Shown here: in pieces, positions 8,342-16,512 of the stretch | Layout: each line of letters opens with the position of its first letter | How positions within the stretch are numbered: position 1 is the first letter of the stretch | Assembly: GCF_000953675.1 (NCBI RefSeq) | Contig: NZ_LN679998.1 | Location: 3,059,752-3,123,751, forward strand | DNA: 64,000 nucleotides | Origin: Paraclostridium sordellii | GTDB lineage: Bacteria; Bacillota; Clostridia; Peptostreptococcales; Peptostreptococcaceae | Direction of reading: 5' to 3' | Notes under the pieces: generated by a model | The model's database searches: none | What the model was told of the DNA's origin: nothing | The model's input: only the letters and a program-made list of their open reading frames with translations | Program-made: the position numbers and the translations under genes

Positions 8342-8825
8342 ACTTTATAATTTTTCTTAATTTAGTTTCATAGTAATCTATAAATAACGTATATACATAA
8401 TCGTATACTAAAAATATAATTTGGAACAATAAAATCGATACTATATTTACAGGTATAAAAATTATACCTTTAAGTATACATATTAAAAATATCATTATTG
8501 AATTTGCAAAAACTAATTTTAAAAATATCTCTAGGTAAATAGACCTACCATTTTCTATTATATATTTAATTAATCCATATAAAGCAAATGTAGATATATA
8601 TAACAGCCATTGAGCTTTATTCATTATAATAAAGAAACTTAAAATAGATGATGCTATATAGAAAACCACTCCCATTTTAAATCCATATTCTAAAACAACA
8701 ATTGCTACTATTAAAGATGCTAATCCCATAAAGAATAAAGTATTAACAGGTATTATATTAGATAAAATCAGTAATATAATATTTAAAGCTAATAAGATTC
8801 CCGTGTATGATATTTTTTTCCCCAT
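8340..8825 (-). CDS. Small integral membrane protein of the DUF5685 operon
   Basis: 161 residues with about five hydrophobic helices and few charges outside the loops. The N-terminal helix pair (GILLALNIILLILSNIIP, then a Gly/Ala-rich second helix) loosely resembles the substrate-binding S components of ECF transporters or DUF2232 proteins, but no diagnostic motif is seen. It starts 6 bases after the stop of the Cys-tail gene, so it is the third gene of one operon. Function unknown; a transport or anchoring role for its neighbours is only a guess. Confidence 0.65.
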   Translation of the reverse strand: MGKKISYTGILLALNIILLILSNIIPVNTLFFMGLASLIVAIVVLEYGFKMGVVFYIASSILSFFIIMNKAQWLLYISTFALYGLIKYIIENGRSIYLEIFLKLVFANSIMIFLICILKGIIFIPVNIVSILLFQIIFLVYDYVYTLFIDYYETKLRKIIK

Positions 8826-8831
8826 GCTAGA

Positions 8832-9278
8832 TTAACAACACTCTATAAAGTCTCCACCAAAGCACTCACAAATACTATCCAAGCACCATAATTTTGTACA
8901 AACTTCACAGAAGTCATCTCCACAACAACAGCAACAATCATCACAACAACAGCAACAACATCCGTCTAAATCATTACGTCTTCTTCTATTATAACTTCTA
9001 GCTCTCCTATCATAATCATTATAATTATTATTATATCTAATGAAAGCATCTTTATATTCGTTATTATCTGGACTTAATGACACAGCCTTTTTTAAATATT
9101 CTTCTCCTTGTTCATAATATCCTATGTTTAAAGAAGTTATCCCCATTAGATAAAACCATTTAGCACTACTTTTATCAGCTACGGATTCCAGTAAATCATA
9201 GGCCTTTTTAAAGTCTTTTCTTTCTATAAGACTTTTAGCTAAATTCATATTTTCATTGTAAACAGGATTACTATACAT
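8832..9278 (-). CDS. TPR-like protein with an 18-cysteine C-terminal tail
   Basis: The first ~85 residues form two to three TPR-like helical hairpins (NLAKSLIERKDFKKAYDLLE; GEEYLKKAVSLSPDN). An Arg/Asn/Tyr-rich linker (about 86-105) follows, then a tail with CCCCCC-DD-CCCCC and further C-x2-C and CC pairs: 18 Cys in the last 43 residues. Comparable Cys tails occur on J-domain proteins located beside DUF5685 genes in other clostridia, where they may bind Zn or Fe-S. Here the chaperone module is replaced by a TPR. I chose the ATG at 9278, which overlaps the DUF5685 stop by 8 bases; a GTG at 9287 is possible. Function unknown. Confidence 0.75.
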   Translation of the reverse strand: MYSNPVYNENMNLAKSLIERKDFKKAYDLLESVADKSSAKWFYLMGITSLNIGYYEQGEEYLKKAVSLSPDNNEYKDAFIRYNNNYNDYDRRARSYNRRRRNDLDGCCCCCCDDCCCCCGDDFCEVCTKLWCLDSICECFGGDFIECC

Positions 9279-10107
9279 TAACTTCACACCCTTTATTTAG
9301 TATATTTTTATATCTTAAGTATACACCTGAATAAATTATATTATCTATTATTCCTACATTAGTTTTTATATGTAACTCATCTATTGACTGTGATAAATAG
9401 CCTAAACTTATAGATATAAGCTTATCTACTTTTTTTATCAGTTCTTCTTTTTTATCAATATATTCAATAAATGGATTATATCTTCCTTTTTTTATATCTT
9501 TATCCAAATCTTCATATGCATCTAATATATATATATATTTCCCTATATTAAAACCTATACTTCTTAATTTTCCCTCAAAATCATCTTCTTTATAAGCAAA
9601 TATTTCTCCCATAAGATTACCAAATGTATTAGATACTTTATCTATATTTGTACTGTTTTCTGACTCTAGTTTTTGTAACTCTTCTAACTGACTTTTTATA
9701 TAATCAGCTTTTTTAGGATATTTTTCATATGCCTTTTTAAGCTTCCCTTTGTATAAATTATAAGCTATTATATCTTTTACACCTTTATCATCATGTAAAT
9801 TATCTTCTAACTTATAATAAGTTAAAAGTACATTCATACTTGCAGCATATTCTGTAACTTCGTTGACAATTCTATTTTTTTTCTTTATAGGATTAGCAAT
9901 ACATACTTCTTTAGTCAATGTTGACTTTGGTCTATAAACAGATGTTAATAATAATATTAAAAATGTTATATCATAATTTAATGATAATCTTGAAATTTCT
10001 CCATGATTTTCTTTTAAATATTTACAAAGTCCACAGTAATACCCTTTATATGTATCAAACTCTCTAAAAGTTAAATCCATTTTATTAATTCTAACATATC
10101 CAAACAT
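9271..10107 (-). CDS. DUF5685 family protein (isoprenoid-synthase-like motifs)
   Basis: 278 residues beginning with MFGYVRINKMDLTFREFDTY and YCGLCKYL, the hallmark of DUF5685. Two Asp-rich motifs, DNLHDDKGVKD (about 101-111) and DAYEDLDKDIKKGRYNPF (about 195-212), resemble the two metal-binding DxxxD motifs of the squalene/phytoene synthase fold, including the second motif's ED...GR pattern. An isoprenoid-binding or transferase activity is my inference, not an established function. It heads the three-gene operon with the Cys-tail and membrane proteins and has a good upstream AAAGGA. Confidence 0.8.
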   Translation of the reverse strand: MFGYVRINKMDLTFREFDTYKGYYCGLCKYLKENHGEISRLSLNYDITFLILLLTSVYRPKSTLTKEVCIANPIKKKNRIVNEVTEYAASMNVLLTYYKLEDNLHDDKGVKDIIAYNLYKGKLKKAYEKYPKKADYIKSQLEELQKLESENSTNIDKVSNTFGNLMGEIFAYKEDDFEGKLRSIGFNIGKYIYILDAYEDLDKDIKKGRYNPFIEYIDKKEELIKKVDKLISISLGYLSQSIDELHIKTNVGIIDNIIYSGVYLRYKNILNKGCEVNV

Positions 10108-10216
10108 ATATATCCTTTCTATTTTTTAGCCATAAGTATATTTTCTTTTTCTTTATATAATAATATATGTATTTTAGTATTATATCAAACCCTAATGTTA
10201 TATATACTCTATATAG

Positions 10217-10253
10217 AAAAAACCATAAGAATTAAAAATTCTTATGGTTTTTT
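10217..10253 (-). terminator. Terminator of the LOR/SDH gene
   Basis: A 17-bp perfect stem (10217-10233 with 10237-10253, core CCATAAGAATT) has a 3-base loop and T/A runs on both sides. It lies 10 bases after the LOR/SDH stop codon on the minus strand. Confidence 0.85.
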
Positions 10254-10262
10254 ATTTTATAA

Positions 10263-11354
10263 TTAATCTACTAAATTTTCTGCTAGTTTTCCTAAGAAAT
10301 CTTGAACATTAGTAACCATAGTTATAACTTCTAAACTACCTCTGTCTCTTAATTTGTTTACTGCAAATTCAGAAATATCAATCGTATAGAAATTTACAGG
10401 TCTAACTTTTCCATCTACAACTCTATATGAAGGAGTCATATTTCCTACAGCTATAGTGTGAAGCTGTGTAGCTAAACAAATTACTGTAGTTGCTTTTCTC
10501 ACATGTTGCCTCATAGCATCTTGTGCCTCATATACATTTCCATATACTATCGGTAATGGTCCATCATCTCTTATAGAACCTCCAAGTACTATAGGAATAT
10601 TATTTTTTACACAAGCATGTATTATTCCATCTGTTATATTTTCTTCTTCAATTAACTTTTCTATTGCCCCTGCTCTTCTTGCTTTATTTAATAAATCTAA
10701 ATGATGATAATGACCGTCCTTTATAGATTCTTGAGTGTAAACATGCTGTCCAAGCGCTGTCTCAAATACACCAGCCTCTAAGTCATGTGTAGCTACAGCA
10801 TTTCCTCCCAAGAATGCATTTACATATCCATTATCTATTAAAGATGCCATAGCATCTCTAGCCCCTTTAGAAAATACAGCAGCAGGCCCTAGGACCCAAA
10901 CTATATATCCATGTTCTTTTTCATATTTTAATAACTCATACATATTTTCATAATCTTTAGTATACGATGTTTCTCTAGATCTTCCTGATCTAAAAGCAAA
11001 TACATCGCCTTTAGCTTCTTCTTCACTTTGGAAACCATTTGGATATAAATATATACCATCAGCTGCATCTTCTGTTCTTCCTACAATTACTTTATCCCCT
11101 ACTTTTAGTCTCCTAAATTCTACAACATCTATTTTATTTTCATTTGTTATTATAGGTACACAATCCATTCTACTTTCTTCAGCCAAAACCCACTTACCAG
11201 CTATTTTAAAGTACTCTGGATATATAGACATAGCATGATAATTATCTGGTGCTACTCCATCTTTTTCAACTACTCCGTAAATTGCATCTGGTGCATTAAC
11301 AAATCTCTCTTGTGTAAAATCTGGTTCTCTATACTCTCTTAATTTAAAAGTCAT
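10263..11354 (-). CDS. LOR/SDH-domain protein, archaeal-type ornithine cyclodeaminase family (TIGR00300-like)
   Basis: 363 residues. The first ~95 hold the LOR/SDH conserved region (YREPDFTQERF...PDAIYGVVEKDGVAPDNYHAMSIYPEY). The rest is an NAD-binding module rich in Gly turns (VLGPAAVFSKGARDAM, FLGGNAVATHDLE, VLGGSIRDDGPLP). Archaeal relatives deaminate ornithine to proline, and the same module is the C-terminal part of cyanobacterial arginine dihydrolase ArgZ/AgrE. It is also related to lysine-ketoglutarate reductase/saccharopine dehydrogenase. A role in ornithine/proline (Stickland) metabolism is likely but not shown. GGGAGG precedes the start. Monocistronic. Confidence 0.8.
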   Translation of the reverse strand: MTFKLREYREPDFTQERFVNAPDAIYGVVEKDGVAPDNYHAMSIYPEYFKIAGKWVLAEESRMDCVPIITNENKIDVVEFRRLKVGDKVIVGRTEDAADGIYLYPNGFQSEEEAKGDVFAFRSGRSRETSYTKDYENMYELLKYEKEHGYIVWVLGPAAVFSKGARDAMASLIDNGYVNAFLGGNAVATHDLEAGVFETALGQHVYTQESIKDGHYHHLDLLNKARRAGAIEKLIEEENITDGIIHACVKNNIPIVLGGSIRDDGPLPIVYGNVYEAQDAMRQHVRKATTVICLATQLHTIAVGNMTPSYRVVDGKVRPVNFYTIDISEFAVNKLRDRGSLEVITMVTNVQDFLGKLAENLVD

Positions 11355-11443
11355 CTCTATAGCCTCCCAAAATATTTTATCCTTAATTTACCTCTTCAAA
11401 TATAATTATATCATTACTTGTTAAAAATTTGCTATATATAACT

Positions 11444-11797
11444 CTATCTTAATGAAAACGTTAAACTTTTTTGATTAAACTCTCCTTCATTAGCTTTTTC
11501 TAATTCCTCTAAAATAACAGCTATAACTTCTTTATTTAAAAATAAATTTCCATTTATATTTAAAATCTTTAAGTTTGCTTTATTATATTTCCTAATAATA
11601 TATTCAGTTAGTTCATCATCAACTATTATATTAAATTTTTTATCTAAATAAACCTTAAATAACCAAGGCATTGCTTTATCACTCATCTTAGACACTATAT
11701 AGTCTAAAATTACATAAACCTCTCCGCCTTCATCTACTTTCATAAATTCAGGAGCTTCTTCTAAAATTAAATCTATATACTTATAAAACCTGTCCAT
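11444..11797 (-). CDS. Small hypothetical protein
   Basis: 117 residues, alternating acidic helices, no membrane segment and no motif I recognise. The segment MDRFYKYIDLILEEAPEFMKVDEG is likely helical. AGGAGGATAAT precedes the ATG, which supports it as a real gene. It stands between the LOR/SDH enzyme and the phosphoesterase on the same strand with gaps of about 80-90 bases. Function unknown. Confidence 0.6.
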   Translation of the reverse strand: MDRFYKYIDLILEEAPEFMKVDEGGEVYVILDYIVSKMSDKAMPWLFKVYLDKKFNIIVDDELTEYIIRKYNKANLKILNINGNLFLNKEVIAVILEELEKANEGEFNQKSLTFSLR

Positions 11798-11876
11798 ATT
11801 ATCCTCCTAGATACAATTACTTTTTTTGCTATAAAACATTGTATCAAAGCTTAGCAACTAATTGCCATAGTTTAAT

Positions 11877-12338
11877 TTATATTTCTATAAAATCTAACTT
11901 AAAGTTATTTAAATCATTATTTTTAATTTCTAATTTAGCCATATGAGTAGGCAACTTAAATCTTTTAGGCCCAACTGATCCAGGGTTTATATAAATAATC
12001 CCATCATTTTCATAGTAATTTTTTTTATGAGAATGACCATAGACAACTATATCTATATCTAGTTCTTTTAGATTATATTTTATGGATTTTAAATCATGAA
12101 CCATATAAACTTTTATTCCATTTATATCAATAACCTTATTATCTTCAATATTTTCAAATTCAATTTTCTTATCACAGTTTCCTTTTATAAATTCGCATTT
12201 TGTTATACTATTTAATTCATTTATTAGTTCTAAATTTCCTACATCTCCTGCATGTAAAATCAAATCACAATCTTGTAAATTACTTTTCACTTCATCTCTT
12301 AATAATCCATGAGTATCTGATATTATCCCTATTTTCAT
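11877..12338 (-). CDS. YfcE/MJ0936-type metallophosphoesterase
   Basis: Calcineurin-like phosphodiesterase of the small YfcE/MJ0936 class. The dimetal site residues appear in order: SDTHG (Asp, His), HAGDVG (Asp), KGNCD (Asn), YMVHD (His) and YGHSHK (His, His). 153 residues is a usual length. The ATG at 12338 has AAAGGA 6 bases upstream; the preceding in-frame GTG is too close to that site. Natural substrates of this class are uncertain (phosphodiesters such as cyclic dinucleotides or nucleotides in vitro). It lies 59 bases after the BAX-inhibitor-like gene but beyond that gene's terminator. Confidence 0.88.
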   Translation of the reverse strand: MKIGIISDTHGLLRDEVKSNLQDCDLILHAGDVGNLELINELNSITKCEFIKGNCDKKIEFENIEDNKVIDINGIKVYMVHDLKSIKYNLKELDIDIVVYGHSHKKNYYENDGIIYINPGSVGPKRFKLPTHMAKLEIKNNDLNNFKLDFIEI

Positions 12339-12361
12339 CACATTTTCCTTTCTATAAAATT

Positions 12362-12395
12362 AAAATACCCCTTGTAAGCATCCAAGGGGTATTTT
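12362..12395 (-). terminator. Terminator of the BAX-inhibitor-like gene
   Basis: AAAATACCCCTTG (12362-12374) pairs perfectly with CAAGGGGTATTTT (12383-12395) around an 8-base loop, 2 bases after the stop codon on the minus strand. Confidence 0.85.
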
Positions 12396-12397
12396 CT

Positions 12398-13063
12398 TTA
12401 TTCTTTAAAATTATATATTAAATTCAATATATCTAAGAATATATTTATAAAGTCTAGATATAAATTAAGTACATGTAAAGATAAATCCTTGCTATCATTT
12501 ACATTTCCATTTTCAATATCATGTTTTACTAAGCTAACATCATATAAAATATATCCACCAAATATTAATATACTAAATATGGTTACTAATATATTAAAAG
12601 TTCCATATCCTACAAATATACCTATTACAGTAAGAACTATAAGTACTAACAAAGATATAAATAATAGGTTACCCATTCTTAAATATTTATCACTATCTTC
12701 TTTTCTAGCTATTAATGATAATACAAAGAAAATAACAGCAGTTCCTACTAGCACTCCTAAAACTACTGGTGTTCCTAATTCACCAACATACATTTCAAGT
12801 ATAGGATATATACATATACCATTTATAAAAGTAAATAAATATACCCAGTTCATACTAAATCTATCTGGTATTATTCCTTTTCTAGACAATAAGCATAAAA
12901 TCAATAATGCAATAACTAAAATTATAACCAACAAGTTAGCCATCATAGCTACACTTTCAGGTATGAATGCTTTTCCAAATCCATAGCCTACAAAACAAAA
13001 CAATATTGAAATAGCTAAGTATTTAAATACTTGTGACATAGGATTCATAGTTGATTTATCCAT
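12398..13063 (-). CDS. BAX-inhibitor-1 (YccA/YetJ-like) membrane protein
   Basis: 221 residues with seven predicted transmembrane helices and the family's C-terminal acidic residues within the last helices (YDVSLVKHDIENG and LYLDFINIFLDILNLI). The TMBIM/UPF0005 family includes B. subtilis YetJ, a pH-sensitive calcium leak channel. Bacterial relatives such as YccA interact with FtsH. The N-terminus MDKSTMNPMSQVFKYLAISI is short and cytoplasmic. Single gene with its own terminator. Confidence 0.85.
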   Translation of the reverse strand: MDKSTMNPMSQVFKYLAISILFCFVGYGFGKAFIPESVAMMANLLVIILVIALLILCLLSRKGIIPDRFSMNWVYLFTFINGICIYPILEMYVGELGTPVVLGVLVGTAVIFFVLSLIARKEDSDKYLRMGNLLFISLLVLIVLTVIGIFVGYGTFNILVTIFSILIFGGYILYDVSLVKHDIENGNVNDSKDLSLHVLNLYLDFINIFLDILNLIYNFKE

Positions 13064-13151
13064 TTAAATTCACTTCCTCTTTTAATTCTCTAACCTAATT
13101 ATAACTTTTATATACCCAAATAAAGTTAATTTTAAGTTACAAGTTTTTAAA

Positions 13152-14105
13152 TTAATTTAGTAAATTTAAATAATTCTCATATCCCATTTCTTTCATTTTA
13201 TCCTTTGGAATAAATTTTAAAGCTGCCGAATTTATGCAATATCTAAGTCCACCTGATTCTTTAGGCCCATCATCAAAGACATGTCCTAAGTGAGAGTTTG
13301 CTTTAGTACTTCTAACTTCTGTTCTATACATTCCATGTGAAAAATCACTTTTTTCCCTAAGTACTTTTTCACTAACTGGCTTTGTAAAACTTGGCCATCC
13401 ACACCCTGAGTCAAACTTATCTCTTGATGTGAATAAAACATCTCCACTTACTATGTCTACATATATTCCTTCCTCCTTATTGTCCCAATATTCATTTTTA
13501 AAAGGGGGCTCAGTCTGATCATTTTGTGTAACTTCAAACTGTATAGGGCTTAGTGACTCTTTTAATTTATCTCTATTTATATTATTTTTATCCCAATTAT
13601 TTTTGATAAAATCATATCTTCCAGATCCTCTAAAATATAATTCATAATGTATAGGTTCTTTTTTATAATAATCTTGATGATATTCTTCTGCTATATAAAA
13701 CTTCTCTGCAGGTAAAATCTCAGTCATTATAGGATCTTCAAATAAGTTACTTTTTTCTAGTGCTTCTTTTGATTCTATAGCTAATTTTTTTTGATTTTCA
13801 TCATGATAAAATATTGCTGTTTTATATCTATTTCCTCTATCATTAAATTGTCCTCCTTCATCAGTCGGATCAATTTGCTTCCAAAATATATCTAATAAAT
13901 CTTCATATCTAACCAAAGTATCATCATAAACAATTTGTATAGCTTCTAAATGTCCTGTAATTTCTGAACAAACTTCCTCGTATGTAGGATTTTCAGCTAT
14001 ACCACCAGTGTATCCAGCTATAATTTTCTCTACTCCATCATAATTACTAAATGGTTTAAACATACACCAAAAACATCCCCCTGCAAATGTTGCTAGTTTT
14101 TTCAT
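13152..14105 (-). CDS. msrAB: Bifunctional peptide-methionine sulfoxide reductase MsrA/MsrB
   Basis: Repairs both methionine sulfoxide epimers. The N-terminal MsrA domain (about 1-155) has the catalytic GCFWC. The C-terminal MsrB domain (about 180-315) has SGCGWPSF and the catalytic Cys in [13 protein letters not shown], with [10 protein letters not shown] between. The two CxxC zinc sites found in many MsrB proteins are absent, and this zinc-free form is known in fused enzymes. The ATG at 14105 follows GGAGGGATGTAT; the ATG two codons earlier abuts the ribosome binding site. It is transcribed divergently from the DUF2975 gene, with a shared symmetric promoter region at 14211-14264. Confidence 0.93.
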   Translation of the reverse strand: MKKLATFAGGCFWCMFKPFSNYDGVEKIIAGYTGGIAENPTYEEVCSEITGHLEAIQIVYDDTLVRYEDLLDIFWKQIDPTDEGGQFNDRGNRYKTAIFYHDENQKKLAIESKEALEKSNLFEDPIMTEILPAEKFYIAEEYHQDYYKKEPIHYELYFRGSGRYDFIKNNWDKNNINRDKLKESLSPIQFEVTQNDQTEPPFKNEYWDNKEEGIYVDIVSGDVLFTSRDKFDSGCGWPSFTKPVSEKVLREKSDFSHGMYRTEVRSTKANSHLGHVFDDGPKESGGLRYCINSAALKFIPKDKMKEMGYENYLNLLN

Positions 14106-14210
14106 ATACATCCCTCCTAAATTAATATTTAAATTATTTATTCCCTATTTTAATTTTTATAATCTTTCTTATATCTAATTATATTTTGATATTTATTATC
14201 CTTGCATTAT

Positions 14211-14264
14211 TCTTAATATATAAATATTTATTGACATTCAATAAATATTTATATATTATTAAGA
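14211..14264. promoter_or_regulatory. Symmetric divergent promoter with 20-bp inverted repeat
   Basis: Perfect 20-base arms (14215-14234 and 14238-14257) flank a 3-base centre. The same symmetry gives a plus-strand promoter TTGACA (14231-14236) - 17 - TATTAT (14254-14259) and a minus-strand one TTGAAT - 17 - TATTAA. It sits between msrAB and the DUF2975/HTH pair. A repressor dimer bound here would control both directions; the adjacent XRE regulator is a candidate. Confidence 0.6.
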
Positions 14265-14294
14265 TCATAATAAAATAAAAACGAGGTGAAATTC

Positions 14295-14783
14295 ATGAAA
14301 GGTAGTATGACTTCTAAAATTTTAAATATAATCGTATTGTTAGGAATAACAATTACATGTATACTTCTGTTAGGAACACCACTGATTTTAACAGCTTACT
14401 TAAAAAGTTCTTATTCGTTAATAGATCATAATTTAGTTATAGGTTTAACTACTTGCATTTATATATGTGCTGTACCGTATTTAATAGCACTTTTCAACCT
14501 GAAAAGGCTTTGTAGTCTAATAGCTAAAAATAATCCATTTTCTAAAAAAATAGTTATATTTTTAAGACAAATTTCTATTTGTGCATTTAGCGAAATATTT
14601 ATATTTATAGGATGTGTTTGGTACTTAAAAAGCTTTGTAGATTTCTTCCAAAATATCCTTTGGTTCGGCCCTTTTATAGCTATTACTTTTGTTTCTATTA
14701 CAATAGGATTATTATCGTTAGTAGCTTCGGAACTATTTAAACTATTTATAGATATTAAGGATGAAAATGATAAGACAATATAG
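14295..14783 (+). CDS. DUF2975 membrane protein
   Basis: 162 residues with four transmembrane helices (about 8-35, 45-68, 93-115, 125-150), matching DUF2975 proteins. These are almost always encoded next to a small YozG-type HTH regulator, as here. The ATG at 14295 follows GAGGTG by 6 bases; the GTG at 14286 lies within the ribosome binding site. The HTH gene starts 14 bases downstream. The membrane partner may sense something for the regulator, but no function has been shown to my knowledge. Confidence 0.8.
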   Translation: MKGSMTSKILNIIVLLGITITCILLLGTPLILTAYLKSSYSLIDHNLVIGLTTCIYICAVPYLIALFNLKRLCSLIAKNNPFSKKIVIFLRQISICAFSEIFIFIGCVWYLKSFVDFFQNILWFGPFIAITFVSITIGLLSLVASELFKLFIDIKDENDKTI

Positions 14784-14797
14784 AAAGGAATTTTATT

Positions 14798-15022
14798 ATG
14801 CCAATTATTGTTAACTTAGATGTCATGATGGCAAAGAGAAAAATGAGCTCAACTGAGCTTTCTGAAAAATTAGGTATTACCATGGCTAATCTATCAATTC
14901 TAAAAAACAATAAAGCTAAAGCGGTTAGATTTACTACCTTAGATGCTTTATGTAGAATCCTAGACTGTCAACCTGGTGATATATTAGAATATGTAAACGA
15001 GGATGACCCAAGATTAAAATAA
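14798..15022 (+). CDS. YozG-type XRE/Cro HTH regulator
   Basis: 74 residues, essentially one helix-turn-helix domain: LDVMMAKRKMSSTELSEKLG is helices 1-2, ITMANLSILKNNKAKAV the recognition region, then FTTLDALCRILDCQPGDILEY. This matches small Cro/C1-type regulators paired with DUF2975 membrane proteins. GAAAGGA precedes the ATG. Probably autoregulatory, with the palindrome at 14211-14264 as the obvious candidate operator (inference). Confidence 0.85.
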   Translation: MPIIVNLDVMMAKRKMSSTELSEKLGITMANLSILKNNKAKAVRFTTLDALCRILDCQPGDILEYVNEDDPRLK

Positions 15023-15036
15023 CTAAACCCTAACAT

Positions 15037-15072
15037 AAACCACTTTTACAAAAAGTAATAGGTGGTTTTTTT
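15037..15072 (+). terminator. Terminator of the DUF2975-HTH operon
   Basis: AAACCAC (15037-15043) pairs with GTGGTTT (15062-15068), with an inner ACTTTT/AAAAGT helix and a terminal T run. Confidence 0.75.
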
Positions 15073-15154
15073 ATTTTAAAGATATAGTTAGAAAATACAA
15101 TGATGTGGTATTATATTATATAAATTGATTTATCCTTTTTAGGGGGTGATTTTT

Positions 15155-15607
15155 TTGAATGATAAATATATTGTGTATTTCGTTAGTAGAGCTAAAGCGA
15201 ATATGATTAAGTTTATAGAAAATAGATTAAAAAGTAATAATTTAAATGATTTAATTCCAACTCATGGTAATATATTAACTGCACTTTATGAAAGTGATGG
15301 TAAGTTAACTATGAAGGAAATATCTAATAAAATAGGTAAAGACAAGTCAACTGTAACAGCTTTAGTTAATAAGTTAATTAATCTAGGTTATATAAAAAAA
15401 GAAAAATGCAATTTAGATAAAAGAGTTACTTATATAAGTTTGACAGATAAAGCATTTCAAATTAAAGATAAGTTTGATCTTATATCTAGTCAAGTAAAAG
15501 AGACTGCTTATTCAAATTTTACTGAAGATGAAAAAAAAGAATTTTTGAGATTATTAAAAAAATTAAGTACAAATTTTAAAGAATCTAATGATAAATTTCA
15601 AAAATAA
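15155..15607 (+). CDS. MarR-family transcriptional regulator
   Basis: 150 residues. It has the MarR winged-helix core: THGNILTALYESDGKLTMKEI, the recognition helix in IGKDKSTVTALVNKLINLGYI, and the wing CNLDKRVTYISLTDKA, with N- and C-terminal dimer helices. I chose TTG at 15155, 6 bases after GGGGGTG; the GTG at 15146 overlaps that site. It is convergent with the ROK-FUSC unit. MarR proteins often control nearby efflux pumps, so the FUSC transporter is a possible target, but no shared promoter is seen. Confidence 0.85.
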   Translation: MNDKYIVYFVSRAKANMIKFIENRLKSNNLNDLIPTHGNILTALYESDGKLTMKEISNKIGKDKSTVTALVNKLINLGYIKKEKCNLDKRVTYISLTDKAFQIKDKFDLISSQVKETAYSNFTEDEKKEFLRLLKKLSTNFKESNDKFQK

Positions 15608-15636
15608 AAAATACTAGTAAAAACTAGTATTTTTTA
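15605..15636. terminator. Bidirectional terminator between marR and ROK genes
   Basis: AATACTAGT and ACTAGTATT form a perfect stem around AAAA, flanked by A and T runs. The ROK stop codon lies inside the stem. Confidence 0.8.
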
Positions 15637-16496
15637 TTTTTTTGTAAAAAATTTATTAAAGCTCCTAACATCCCACTATCATTTTGATTTTTTGCAAATT
15701 TAATTGTTGTATTATTAAATATATCCCTTACAACTTTTTCTTTTAAAAAATAATTAAGTCTTTCTTTTATATACATTTCTTGTTCCATTATACCTCCTCC
15801 AAGTACAATAACTTCTGGATTTAGTATATATATTATATTTGCAATTCCTGTAGCTAAATTTTCTAACATTTTATCTATTTCTATTATACATAAACTATCC
15901 CCATCCTTAGCCAGTTGAAATATTTCTTCTCCATTCATCTCCTTAGCTTTTAATCTAGAAACATTTTTTACTAATGAACTTGCTGTTGCTACTTGACTAA
16001 ATCTATTGTTATTTACATACATATAACCTAACTCTCCTGCACTATTAGTGAATCCATTTATAACATTGTTATCGATTAATACACAACCTCCTATACCTGT
16101 ACCAACAGTTATGCATACACAAGATTTAGCATCTTTTGCTTCTCCTAAATAGTTTTCAGCTATACCTACACAATTTACATCATTTTCAACTTCACATTTT
16201 AAATCAAATTCATATTCTAACTCTTTTTTCAACTCTAATCCAGAGTATCCATCGATTAATGTAGCCGATATTATATTTCCTTTATCACTATCTACAATTC
16301 CTGCACTAGATATAGCAATTCCACTTATACTATGATCTCTCTTACAATTTTTTATTATTGATGATATATTTTCTAAAATATTGATATTTTCTTTTTTTGT
16401 AGGTACTTTACCTTTAGTTAAAAATTTCATATCTTCAGTTAATACACCGTACTTTATATAGGTTCCACCTATATCTAAACATATAAATTTTTTCAT
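15624..16496 (-). CDS. ROK-family sugar kinase
   Basis: 290-residue cytoplasmic kinase of the ROK (glucokinase / N-acetylmannosamine kinase) family. The ATP-binding motif is DIGGTYIKYG near the N-terminus, the sugar-site motif is EVENDVNCVGIAE, and the phosphate motif is ITVGTGIGGCVL, with GELGYM after it. The usual zinc motif CxCGxxGCxE is not visible, as in several clostridial ROK kinases. The ATG at 16496 follows GGGGGATAAA. It lies 16 bases downstream of the FUSC gene, so both are probably co-transcribed. Sugar specificity cannot be read from sequence. Confidence 0.82.
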   Translation of the reverse strand: MKKFICLDIGGTYIKYGVLTEDMKFLTKGKVPTKKENINILENISSIIKNCKRDHSISGIAISSAGIVDSDKGNIISATLIDGYSGLELKKELEYEFDLKCEVENDVNCVGIAENYLGEAKDAKSCVCITVGTGIGGCVLIDNNVINGFTNSAGELGYMYVNNNRFSQVATASSLVKNVSRLKAKEMNGEEIFQLAKDGDSLCIIEIDKMLENLATGIANIIYILNPEVIVLGGGIMEQEMYIKERLNYFLKEKVVRDIFNNTTIKFAKNQNDSGMLGALINFLQKNKKY

Positions 16497-16512
16497 TTTA
16501 TCCCCCATAAAA

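Noticed and set aside
8915-8965. CAACAA-rich triplet repeat on the plus strand
   Set aside because: It encodes the polycysteine tail of the minus-strand protein. It is codon repetition, not a microsatellite or CRISPR array.
12489-12986. Plus-strand open frame opposite the BAX-inhibitor-like gene
   Set aside because: Long only because the antisense of a membrane protein in AT-rich DNA has few stops. No ribosome binding site and no family resemblance.
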